This document shows, one piece after another, positions 48,321 to 59,239 of a stretch of 64,000 nucleotides of DNA. Positions within the stretch are counted from its first letter, which is position 1. Each line of letters begins with the position of its first letter. The position numbers and the translations under genes are program-made. The notes under the pieces are model-generated. The model did no database searches, was not told the origin of the DNA, and saw only the letters and a program-made list of their open reading frames with translations. Origin of the DNA: Garcia nutans (Eukaryota; Streptophyta; Magnoliopsida; Malpighiales; Euphorbiaceae); NCBI GenBank assembly GCA_947685225.1, contig CANTUV010000024.1:54216001-54280000 (forward strand), in the 5' to 3' direction.

Positions 48321-49289
48321 CCAAAATGCTTCTGTTTCAGACCAAAATCACATATTCTATGCTTCTAACTTCATCAAACACAAATATCATGAAGATAAAC
48401 CAAAAACAATTAACCAAACTCAACATCTACAACAAAAATCACCAATTCAAAACCCTAACACAAACACAACTTAACTCTTCCAACACAAACACCAATTTAA
48501 CTTCTTATCTTTAACTCAAATCCAACACATACAAACACACCACAATCAAACCTAATCATACTATCACAAATCAACAAGCAAACTCAATCACAACTCAAAT
48601 AAAACAAGGAAAATCAAGAGAGAACTTACCAAAGTTGATGAAACTTCAAAATTTTCCAACTTAATCTCTTGAATCTTCCTTCAATTTGATCTTGGAACAC
48701 AAAACTCTCTCTTGCTCTCTTGTCTTAGTATTGTCCGGCCAAGAAAGGAAAAGAAAAGAAAATGAAAAAGAAAATGAAGCAAAGTCAAACATTTATCTCC
48801 ACTTAAATCTCCTTTAAAACTCCACCAAGTGTTTTAATATTAAAATAATCAATTTCCTCTCTTCCACTTATTTTATTTTTTTCCATTTCCATTAATTAAT
48901 TAATAAAAACAAATATCTTCTTTGACTTCCACACTTGACTTGTATATGTTGTATATATTTTCATATATACAACATATACACTCTCTCTTCACTTCTTTTC
49001 TCTTCCCAATTACACATATACATTAAATCCAATTAAAACAACAATTCCAAAACTATTAGGGTGTATTTTGGGATATTACAGTAAAACTCCAAAAATAGTA
49101 AAAATTCCCAATTGAGGTTGGTGAGTGGACATAGGGTTAGTTAACACTTGAACCATTATAAATCTCTTGTCTCATCTCTTTCTTTTCCCTACACTCTTCG
49201 AATTTTTAAATTTCTCATTGCATATCCAACACACCAATTCAACTCTCCTTCTTGGTGCTATCCATAGCGGGCCTACATAGGCTAAGTCA

Positions 49290-50698
49290 AAATTTTATCT
49301 TTCTAAGATTTTTCATTTCAAATTTATGCTTTAAACGTGTTACAATTTCTTCAACCTCATCAAGAGTTCAAATAATGTTTAAATAATCAACATACACTGC
49401 AATAATAGAAAATCTAGATTTTGATTTTTTTTAATAAAAACACATGGGCTAATAGGATTATTTACATATCCTTACCTTAACAAATATTTACTGAGATGAT
49501 TATACCATATTCGTCTAGATTGTTTTAGCCCATATAATGATCTTCACAACTTAATTGAATATTTAACCTGAGGTAATGAATTTAAATGCTTCAGGCACTT
49601 TTAGTCATTTTGGGATTTTCATTTAAATATCACTATCGAATGATCCATATAAATAAGCCATCATAACATCCATAAGATGCATGTGAAGTCCTTCAAAAAT
49701 TGTCAAACTAACTAAAAATCTAAAAGTTATTTCATTCATCATAAGAGAATATAATTCTTCATAATCAATTCCCGGTCTCTTCGAGAAATGTTGAGATACA
49801 AGTCGTACCTTGTACCTTACAATCTTATTGTTTTCATTTTGCTTTAATACAAACACCCACTTATAACTAACATGTTTTGTATTTTCAGGTGTTAGGAATA
49901 TCAGTCTAGAAACTTCATGTTTTGCAAGTGAATTTAATTTTGCCTGGATAACATCTTTCTATTTTTGCCAATTACTTCACTATCGACATTCTTCGATGGA
50001 TTTTTGTTCAAGGTCATCACTTCCATTCATTATATCAATAGCTACTGCATATGCAATTTTTTTTTATAATCAATAATAGTTTTATTTTGATTTCATCTCT
50101 CTCCTATATATATAAACATAACTTGTTGAGATCTCTTCATTTTCAAGATTTTATATAATTTCAGCATTTTCAGACAAATATTCCTTTGCTAGAGGCATTT
50201 GCTCATATGTGTCTACTATGTATTTTTGTATCACCATATTTTCTTGTATGTTAATTTCAAAACTACCAAATTTTTTTTATTTTTCTCTCTTTTATTTCTT
50301 GGATTTTTATTTTTGAAATTGATTGGTCTACCATACTTCTGGTGTACAATAGACACATTTGCATGGATATTGGTGGATTTTTCATTTGAAACATCAATTC
50401 AAATAGGAGCATTTAATGTTAGTACATGTGATTTAGTTACCCTTTTGCATCAGTGAATGCATTTGGCAATTAATTTACAATATTTTATAAATGAATAATT
50501 TTCTTAACTTCAAGTTCACTTTTGTTTGTTCAAGGATCATAATAAGATATTGACAATGCATTCCGTGAAATGTCTTGTTTTTCTAACTTTCTTTTTCTCC
50601 CACTAATGTTGGGAAAATAGTCTCATCAAATTGACAATCAATGAATCATGTTGTAAAAATATCACTTGTCATTGGTTCAAGATATCTTATAAATTTTC
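49290..50698 (-). pseudogene. pol: copia pol fragment: end of integrase to reverse transcriptase
   Basis: Minus-strand readings, in order: IRYLEPMTSDIFTT near 50690-50650, DCQFDETIFPT near 50620, CKRVTKSHVLTLNAPI near 50450-50405, VFVLKQNENNKIVRYKVRL near 49856-49800, GIDYEELYSLMMNEITFRF and MDVMMAYLYGS near 49770-49635, and AVYVDYLNII near 49400, where copia RTs have YVDDL. Stops and frameshifts separate them. This is the middle block of one copia element. Confidence 0.85.
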
Positions 50699-51763
50699 TG
50701 TAATACCCTTATATTCTGCATAAGTACAATACATATACTCCATATATATAAAATACATATATAGAATACAAGAGTGCTATAGTAGATAACTGTAAAAACC
50801 CTCATATTTGCTATTAAAAATATTTATAATTGACATAAAAATATAGATGTAATATTAGAAAATAAATATGTATTTAGCAATTTAATAACAATAATTAAGG
50901 TGCAGTTGGTTAATTTATATAAAAATATCATAGCAAAAAATTTACCAGAGTTTTATTTATAATTTCGAGAAAATCCAAATCAAACAAAAATTCAACCTGT
51001 AATAAGAAAACACTCCCGAAAGATGACTTCACCAAAATCCATCATTTCTTCACTTCATATCCAAGTATGTAACACACATACAAAATGTATAATATATACT
51101 TTTACAAAACTTCACAAATCCTTAGGTATCAAACATGTTTATAAAATGTTATAATATACATATCTACAAAGTATTAGGACAGAATATATTTAAATGTTAT
51201 GTAGTGAAACACTAGCTGGAAGGTCTCGTGGCAAATGACTTTAGCATCAATACTAACTTCAATCTTATAACTTGCTATGGACTGTCAGGGCTTTCCTTTC
51301 TCTACTCTGTCACATGCACGATTAAATCTAACTGCGCTAAGCTAAAAACTTAGTTGTACATACTTTGATGATATAAAATCTTTTAAACAAATATTCCTTT
51401 ATTTATAGAAAATGCATTCAACTTTGAATGTATATGCAATACCCAAATCACAAGTGACAGTCTTATACATCATTTAAACATTTCACATTGCACATTATGC
51501 ATTTAGTTCCAATTACAATGAAATGCTCAATCAATATTTATAATCTCATAATTTGCATGAACATATCACATCAATACACACTGAGACAATGTATCACTTT
51601 CACTTCATAAAATACACTTATCTTAACTTAGAAGCATTGCATAATTAACGTAGCACACACTTCATAAATCATATAAACACATCAACATAGCACATCAACA
51701 CACATTGGGCCCAATAATTTCCTACACAATAATCAGATTCCAGAAAGATTGATTTGGCCTATC

Positions 51764-51958
51764 TCGATACCGGAGATCTAAATGTCATATATATCATCTG
51801 AAGACCGTCTCCTTTCGATACTGAGAGTCAAAGCGTCATATATATCACCCAAAGGCTGCCCCCTTTTGATATCGGGGATCTAAGTGTTATTTATATCACT
51901 CGAAGGTTGTCCCCTTTCGACATCAGGGGTCAAAGTATCATAAATCACCCGAAGGTGT
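51764..51958 (-). repeat. Four degenerate 51-bp tandem repeats
   Basis: Units start TCGATACCGGAGATCTAAAT or variants, share GTCATATATATCA and end CCCCTTT. They fill the space between the inverted arms of this LTR. Confidence 0.82.
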
Positions 51959-52366
51959 AATAACATATTATTGGCATGCTAACTCGACAGTTCCAAATCA
52001 ATATTCTGTAACAAGTAATTGTGTAGGGCAAACAACATACAAAGTCATATCATATGTCATATACTCATTTCGTTTCATCTTTTTCCACATTTTCCATATC
52101 CTTCAGATCATCAACTCATTTCATGATCACTTTCACATCTCACCATATTCCATAAATATTTCACAATGCACATTCCTCTTCCACTTCCACATTTCACATT
52201 ATACTCACAATAATATGCCTCTTTTAAATATTCCAATCATCTTAACAATTGATTTTATAGTTTAAAACAATATTTTAATAACACTTTGATACAACACATA
52301 AAATTAGGAAATAATTTCATTCAAATGAAAAACAATATTCCTTTAAAATACCAACATAGATTATGT

Positions 52367-52446
52367 CAATCATGAGAACTTTGAATAAATGCTATAAAAG
52401 TATGTACAATCATGAGAACTTTGAATAAATGCTATCAAAGTATGTA
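52367..52446. repeat. Two 40-bp tandem repeats
   Basis: CAATCATGAGAACTTTGAAT...AAAGTATGTA is repeated twice with one substitution, a recent local duplication. Confidence 0.85.
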
Positions 52447-53099
52447 CAAACTTTCCTTTGCTCCAACATCCCACCAATTCCACTTTCCAAGCTTCAATTT
52501 TCAAAAAGCCCTAAACTTTTTCTTTCACTTTAATTATGCATTTCCTCTCCTAAACCAAATAAAGGTCCAATTCTTCAATTAAAACCATTCTCATACTGAA
52601 TTTATATAAAATAATCACAAACTATAGTAAACGTAACCAAAATCCATCAAAACCCTAATTTTCATTACTTCCATATTTCAAACTTCACCAAAACAAGCTC
52701 ACTTCCATTATCTAACAATTAAATCAACATATACTAATCATAATAACTTCATAACCATCCACTTAACAATTAAAACCATTTTTATCACTAACTCAAATAT
52801 TCACATAAGCTAAAAATTAAGAAATCAAGCTTAAAGATGAAGAATACTTACTTAAACCTTGATTAATCTTCAAAACCAACTTAAAACCATTTAGATTTCT
52901 AGTGAAATTTGATGTGTTGGATGAAGAAAATCTCCCTTTCTCTTTCTCTAAATTTGGCCAAAAGGTGAAGAAAGAAGAAGATGAAGATATTTTGACAAAT
53001 TTCCATTCTTATCCCTTTAAATACTCTTAATTAATTATAATATTATATATTTCCACTTAAATTTCCCACCATAAAATATTTTTCATCTTACTTTGACTT

Positions 53100-53275
53100 A
53101 TATATATATATATTTATTTTTACTTTTCCAACTTTTATATGTATTTATGTATATGTGTATACATTATATATATTTAGTGTATATATTATGTATCTAGTGT
53201 ATATATTATGTATATCCAATATATATTTTATGTATATCTTAGGTATATATTATACACACCTCTTCCAATACTCCT
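53100..53275. repeat. TATA-rich short tandem repeats
   Basis: A TA run is followed by several copies of TAGTGTATATATTATGTAT-type units near the start of the minus-strand LTR, where other copies have the 38-bp palindrome. Confidence 0.65.
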
Positions 53276-53329
53276 AATTATCATTTAATATTAATTATTT
53301 TAATGTATATTAAAAATATTGATGTTACA

Positions 53330-54560
53330 TTTCCGGTCGCCTTTGTGAGCCTATTTTTGTGCATTGTAGTGAAGCAATTAGAACATATACCACACAAAAT
53401 AAAATCTCAAATGAGATATATTGGACTTGTGACTAGATACAAGTTGTAATAGGGAGAATTCATGATAATTAAGCAATTGGTCTAATTTTAACTAGTGATG
53501 CTGCATGCAATATAATATACCCCCAAGCATAACTAGGTAATTTAATTCTCATAAGTAATGGTATAACAATTAATTGTAGTCATTTTATAAAAGATTCTAC
53601 TAAATCATTTTGTGCATGAGTATGAGACACAAGATGCTCAATAGTAATCCCAATTAATATACAATAATAATTAAATTCTTAGGATGTAAATTCTCCTGCA
53701 TTATCAAGATAAATATTCTTGATTCTATAATTTGGAAATTGTACTCATAATTGAATAATTTGTGCTAATAATCTTACAAATGAATATTGCAAATAAATAT
53801 TAAATAAACATGTGATCATCTTGTAGAAGCGTCTATTAATACCATGATGTATAAAAAAAGACCACAAGATGGAGCGGTAAGTCCACATATATTTCCATGA
53901 ATTCATTCTAAAATTCAAGGAGATTCAAATTCAATTTTATTTTGATGTGGTCTATAAATCAATTTCCCTTGAGCATAAACAATATATGAAAATTCACTTG
54001 ATGAAAGAATCTTCCGGTTCTTTAAAAAGTGTCCATATGAATGTTTTATAATTATTCTCATCATTATAGCACCAGAATGACTCAAGTGATCATGCCATAA
54101 AACAAAACTCTTTGAGCCAATTAACTTTTGGTTAATTATAACATTTGATTCTATTGAGTTTATAAATGTGTAATATAATAAAAAATAAAATGTTAGCAAT
54201 ATTTCCATTTTATACTTATTTCCTCAGGTTGTAGATGTAATATAGAGATATTCTTTATTGTTTTCATCTTTAGTCTCAATATGATAACCATTGAGATTTA
54301 TATCTCTAAAAATAATGATATTTATTTTTTATTTATTTTATAATTTATTTTTAATTTTTTATCTTTATATAATATAATATGGGTTCTTCTGAAACCTTTA
54401 ACTAAATTTGAAGCACCACGAATTTTACTAAAATTAGCTTTAGCTAATTGAAAATATGAAAAATATTTTTTGTCTTTTAAAATAGTATGAGTTGATTTAC
54501 TGTATGCTAGACATAAATCTCCAATAACATTAAGTAAGTGACAGAATAATTTCATTTTTT
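53330..54560 (-). pseudogene. pol: copia pol fragment: protease, GAG-pre-integrase and integrase
   Basis: Minus-strand order: THTILKDKKYFSYFQLAKA near 54500-54450 (protease; the active-site Asp is lost, AYSKSTHT), VLWHDHLSHSGAIMMRIII and YGHFLKNRKIL near 54095-54010 (GAG-pre-integrase zinc region; relatives have HDRLGHPG), then integrase pieces IKNIYLDNAGEF near 53720-53690, GITIEHLVSHTHAQN near 53650-53610 and ISHLRF near 53435. Multiple stops. This is the 5' block of the copia element; its gag and 5' LTR are not recognisable to the right. Confidence 0.82.
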
Positions 54561-55400
54561 TTCAAAATAAAAATAGCATAAATGAGTGTTATAGTATTTT
54601 ATTTAATATAATATTTTTATAAAGTACATAAAGATAAAATTACAAATAAAACACACTTGATATTAAAATTAACACACTTAAAAAAAGCAAAAAAATAATA
54701 ATAAAAAAAGCAAACAAATATAAAAATGCAATATTTAATATAACATACTTGAAAAAAATATTAATCAAGGGGGATATTTCATCAAACATCAGGTACTACA
54801 ATAGCAAGCAATTAGTAGTTTTCATGTTGGAGAAGGAAGATATTTATATATGTTTTTACTTCCAAAAATATAAGAGTTTGGCACTAACAAATAGAATCTA
54901 ACTTTGAAGCATATCCCATGGATCGACACCCTAAGTAAAAGATGCACTGTTTACAATAAAAAAAGTCATACTGATATGCACATAATTACGTATACTCAAA
55001 TATCATATGTAGCTTGGTACTTTTTTTTTCCCAAAATATCAGGTAGTCAATCATTGGTCTTATTCATGTGATGGCTTAATGCATCTGAAGCTGCATTATC
55101 TCATGTTTCTATGATTTATAAAATAAATTTTCACCTTACGATGTATGACTTATGAATGTGAAAATAAGAGTAATATAATATAGAATTAAATAATAATAAG
55201 GATATATGATTAATATTAATAATTCAGGAAATAAAAAATAGATTACGACAAAATGAAAAAAAAATGAATTATGGAAAAATGAATTTAACATATGTATAAA
55301 TAAAATAAGAAAATTATGAAAGTAAAGAAATACATAAAAAAAACATATGTGTTTAATATGAGCATAAGATGACACTAAAAAAAATTAAAAATATCTTGTG
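54561..55400. other. AT-rich intergenic DNA
   Basis: No gene or named repeat that I can support. An open frame at 55136-55375 on the minus strand is low-complexity. Confidence 0.4.
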
Positions 55401-55431
55401 TACACACACACACACGTACACACACACACAA
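55401..55431. repeat. AC microsatellite
   Basis: About fourteen AC dinucleotides with one interruption (CGTAC). Confidence 0.9.
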
Positions 55432-56160
55432 AATGGTCTCCTTGGAGTTGTGCAGCTTTCTATGCAAATAAAAATTCATAAATAGAAAAAGGCACTCCTA
55501 GACTTTTGATTAATTACAAACCTCTCAATAAGACTTTGAAATGGATAAGATACCCAATTCCAAATAAAAGAGATTTGTTATAGAAAAAATATTCTTTTTT
55601 TATTTTTTTCAAAATTTGATAAGAAATCGGAATTTTTGTAAATTCAAATTCACCCAAAAGACCATTATAAAACTATTTTTACTATTCCATTTGGCCATTG
55701 TGAATGGACAATAATGCCTTTTGGATTAAAAAAATGCTTCTTTTGAATTCCAAAGAATTATAAATGATATTTTTAATCCATACTCTGAATTTTGCATTGT
55801 CTATATAGATGATGTATTAATTTTTTTCAATTCCACAGAACATTATTTTAAACATCTTAAAATATTCTTCTATATTGTTAAGAAAAATGGTCTTGTTGTT
55901 TCTAAGTTAAAAATTTCCTTATTTTAGACTAGGATTAGATTCCTAGGACACTATATTTCACAAGGTACAACTGTCCCTATTGAGATATTGTTAGAGTTTT
56001 CTAATAAGTTTTCTGATAAAATCTTAGACAAAATTGAGAAAAGGGTTAGAAATAGAGTTAAGGAATCCTTTGGAAACCTTATTCCATATAACCTTTTAAC
56101 CTATAGAGAATTGGTTAGTATTACCCAAAAAGAAGGACTTCAGATATGTTAAGATCCCAT
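55432..56160 (+). pseudogene. Endogenous caulimovirid reverse-transcriptase relic
   Basis: Frame fragments show a reverse transcriptase of the plant pararetrovirus type. They include a PWSCAAFY segment near 55437, LLINYKPLNK near 55505, a PFGHCEWTIMPFG segment near 55690, the catalytic YIDD near 55802 and GHYISQGT-type sequence near 55950. Several in-frame stops and frame changes break it, and no capsid, movement protein or intact RNase H was found with it. These motifs separate Caulimoviridae from Ty3 RTs, which have different flanking words. It is an old, inactive integrated fragment of about 0.7 kb; the genus is not determined. Confidence 0.75.
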
Positions 56161-56944
56161 ACACGCCCTAGATCTAAGGGTACTAATCAATAGTTCAAGA
56201 ACACACTCTTAAATCTAAACAGTGTATGAAAATGCAGAAATGTAGGAAAATAATATATATGACAATTTTAACAGTATTTCTGATGCACAAGATCAACAGA
56301 AGCTGCAAGTGCAGAGCATACTTAAATATAATTAAAATAAAATGAAATTAAAATATAGAAATTATGAAATATTTAAACTAAAATTATAAAACTTAAAACT
56401 CACTTTATTTATAATTGGAGATTACAACAGTATGAGTTCTTCAGAGGAATGTAGGCTAAGCTAAATTTCTCTCATTTTCTAACTCTCTGAAATAGAAATG
56501 TGAAATTCAAATAACTTGCTAACAACTGAAAATACTTCTCCTTTTATAGAGAAAAGAGAAGTGTGAATAAAAGAAATTACAATAAAAGAAATTGATTAAA
56601 CAGTTGGAAAGAGAATCCAATAAAGACTTATATGTGGATTTCAGAAGGATCTCTACTACCGATGAAGACTTTTCTAAAGCTTTTCCTATAGCATCACATG
56701 TATCTTCTGAAAAGAGGAATTCAATAAATATTTTGTAGCTTTATTGAAATTTTTGTCAGAATTAATGAAATAAGGGTCCCAGCTTCACATGCTTTTGCAT
56801 TGCTTGGTTTGGCTTGATTTGCTGGGACTAGAATATTGAATTTGTATCCTTAAGTTAAAATGATTTTGAAATTACTGAGAAAAGAAATTGGGCCTAATGC
56901 TGATGGCCATTACAAAAATTTGAAAATTTCTCTTTGATACTCTT
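56161..56944. other. Non-coding remnant region
   Basis: AT-rich with no supported gene. Parts around 56400-56600 (TTTTATAGAGAAAAGAGAAG) resemble leader or LTR sequence, but I cannot assign them. Confidence 0.3.
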
Positions 56945-57365
56945 TTTTTTACAATTTGAAATTAACCATATGGTAGTGGCAGGAAAATGCCAAAGCAATC
57001 ATCTTCATTATCATCTCCCAAGTCAATGAAGGGTTCTACTTTAGATTCTAAAGGAGTAGAAGTAGAATGAGTTTGCTTTGCTTGTGAGAGGACATCGAAG
57101 AGTTCATCTTTAGATTTAACTACTGCTAAGGCTGACATTAGGAAAGACTTCTGAGCCATAAATTGGATTGTTTATGGGTCTTTCTTCAGAAATCCTTGAT
57201 TTTGAAGATAAGATTAATTAGCATGCTTTTTAATTTTATCTGGAATATTAAAGAATCCCACCATTTTACTTTAAATCCCCTGACAAGTGTAACAATGTTA
57301 TCTTTTGTAGTATATTCCAAATACTAAGCAAACTGCCATGGTAAAAACCATTTAATAGAAAAAAG
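56945..57365 (-). pseudogene. Unassigned minus-strand coding relic (KWWDSL / AQKSFLMSALA)
   Basis: On the minus strand a fragment near 57290-57270 reads VRGFKVKWWDSL. It is followed, after a short break, by MAQKSFLMSALAVVKSKDEL (57159-57100) and an acidic stretch ending in DDCFGIFLPLPYG. The KWW word and the repeated 'AQKS' reading frame look like part of a retroelement or pararetrovirus polyprotein found in plant genomes, but I do not recognise the family with certainty. It has internal stops and ends at the LTR start at 57401. Confidence 0.35.
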
Positions 57366-57400
57366 AAGTGGGTGAAATCTCTTTTCTTTGTCGGATGACT

Positions 57401-59239
57401 TGTAATATCCCAAATGATACCCTAAAATTTTGGAAATGTTAATTGTTGAAATTGAATTAAATGATTTTAAAGTGTATAAATGATTAAGTGGAAAGAATGG
57501 AAAAGGAAAGTGTGTATATGTTGTATGTATGAAGATATATATAACATATACAAGTCAACAAGTGAGTTGGTCAAATGATATATTTAATTATTTAAAATAG
57601 AAATTAGATGTGAGTAGAAGATGATATTTATATTATTATAATATATTAATTGCTTGGTGGAAATTAAGTGGAGATTTAAGTGGTTAAGAGTAGAGGTTGG
57701 TTTGACTTTTTATCATCTTCTTCTTTCTTCTCTTTGATAGCTTGCCATCACCATTGCCAAAAGGAAAGAGAGGTTTTGCTGATTCCTAACTCAAGCAATT
57801 GAAGGATTTCAAGAGATCAAGTTGGAGTTTTAAGGATTTTCCACTTTTGGTAAGTTTCCAACTTGTTTCTTTGATTTCTTTTGAGTTTGTGCATTTGAGT
57901 TTGGTGGATGGTTGGTGTAGTTGTGTGTATGGTTGATTTTGGTGTGTTTGAAGTTGTTTTGTTTAATTGACTTTGATTTTGGGGTTGGATTGAAGAGAAA
58001 AAGTGTTAAGTTTGATGAAGAAAACAAGAGTTGTGGATTGTGTAAGATTGAGTTATGGGTGATGTGACTTTAAGTTGTGAAATATGGTTGTGAATGTGTT
58101 TTGATGCATGTAATTAAGTTGTTTTGATGTTATGCAAGTTTATTATGGTATATTGATGGATTTGGTTGAGTTTGTGTGGTGATAATAAGGTTATTGAAAG
58201 ATGATAGTTGGATGTGGTGTTTTTGATAATAACCAACTAATTCAACCTAATTGTAAACCTAATCACTTTTGGATTAGGTTTTGAAGAGATTTGAGTTGCC
58301 CTAATCCAAGTGTTGAAGGATTCTTGGAAGAGGAGATTAGAATTGGTGTTTGTTGCTCTTAGAGGTAAGTACAAACCTTACATGATTGCATGCATTTACA
58401 TGACTTTGGGACTTAACACATTTAATTGAAAAATGTGTTAAGGTACCTATTATATTGTTGATGTATAAAAATGGTGCTATGAATTGCATTATGTAAATTA
58501 TGTGAAATATATGTTGAGGATTCAAAATGTATGAATAATGTAATTTGTTGTGTATACCCTAATGATGATATGTGAAGCCATTGTTGACGGCTATATTGAT
58601 ATAAATGGGATATTTGAGGCATTGTGCTTATGATGATAATGAGAAAATGAGAAAAGATTTGATAATGAAATAATGAAAGAATTGTGCGCCTAGTATGCTA
58701 TTCAATTTTCAGAGTTTTGTTGTTGGTGGCATGCCTAAAAAGTAACAATCCCTTGAAGCTGGGTTGGGCTTGGTCCTTGAAGCCTAGTTGGGTGATGCTG
58801 TGCTCCCCTTGAAGCTGGGTTGGGCCTAGTCCTTGAAGCCTAATTGGGATGTTACATATGAGGTAATCCTCATTATGATAATGATTTGCCTTCGGGCTAG
58901 ATAAATGTGATTATTGGACCAAAATAGTAACTCTGGAATTTGAATGGCATATTAGTTTCTTTTGGGCCCATGCTCGTCTTTGCTTTAATGTGAATTATGA
59001 ATAATGGAACAATTGTACAATATAGTGAGATTTAATGTTATGAATTATGAGATCCTTGTATATTACTTCTAATTCTTGAAAGTTTGACATCGACATTATA
59101 TTTGAATCATATTGTTATCAAGGTTTGTACCACTAAGCCTTTGGCTTAGCGCAATTGTGATTTATTGCATAGGTGGCAGGGTAGATTCGGTTGAGCTGGA
59201 GAGTTTAGCTAGAACGAGTCGAGTCTAGGCTTGTGATCC
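57401..59239 (+). repeat. Plus-strand Ty3 LTR, truncated by the minus-strand chromovirus
   Basis: It starts TGTAATATCCCAAATG, like the LTRs of the tandem array, and holds the 38-bp palindrome (57514-57551), inverted arms (58697-58726 and 58918-58948), a CCTTGAAGC cassette, GGGCCCA and the double hairpin (59133-59170). It is broken at 59239 by the TG end of another LTR; the missing terminal part would lie beyond the window. Whether it is solo or attached to an element cannot be told. Confidence 0.85.
58751..58850 (+). repeat. CCTTGAAGC tandem-repeat cassette
   Basis: Two 56-bp units, each with two CCTTGAAGC words and GGGTTGGGC. The same vocabulary as the cassette at 47330-47565. Confidence 0.8.

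Larger units (their letters stand above)
46629..49085 (-). mobile_element. Ty3 solo LTR with perfect target duplication
   Basis: The LTR (46634-49080, 2447 bp) runs from TGTAACACCC to GGGATATTACA in plus-strand reading, so it is in minus orientation. GTAAA flanks it on both sides (46629-46633 and 49081-49085). Modules: double hairpin 46995-47032; inverted arms 47267-47298 and 47576-47604 around a cassette of GGCTTCAAGG repeats; CCACGGCC/CGTGG dyads 48190-48320; 38-bp palindrome 48942-48979, 101 bp from the LTR start. No internal domain remains. Confidence 0.93.
45480..49290 (+). mobile_element. LTR-like insertion within the copia pol, containing a solo LTR
   Basis: This DNA separates the RT core (49290 and up) from the RT end (45475 and down) of one copia element, so it was inserted there. 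Outside the nested solo LTR (46634-49080) it carries LTR-like features: repeated GTGAGCTT, GTTAGCCTT and GTGAGTCTT phrases at 46425-46630 and GAGTGGACATAGG...GAACCATTATAAAT at 49120-49165, resembling the 3' part of plant LTRs in plus orientation. Its ends are not resolved and I see no coding sequence. Confidence 0.45.
50694..53334 (-). mobile_element. Ty3 solo LTR inserted in the copia integrase region
   Basis: The LTR (50699-53329, 2631 bp) runs from TGTAATACCC to GATGTTACA in plus-strand reading. TTTC is repeated at both ends (50695-50698 and 53330-53333), a slightly decayed target duplication (TTTTC and TTTCC as 5-mers). The copia reading continues across it, from a match just before to IRYLEP just after. 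Modules: double hairpin 51316-51353 (partly decayed); inverted arms 51734-51759 and 51988-52012; a cassette of four 51-bp repeats between them. Confidence 0.88.

Noticed and set aside
51764..51958. Regularly spaced repeats as a CRISPR-like array
   Set aside because: The 51-bp units are degenerate head-to-tail repeats without unique spacers, inside a plant LTR.
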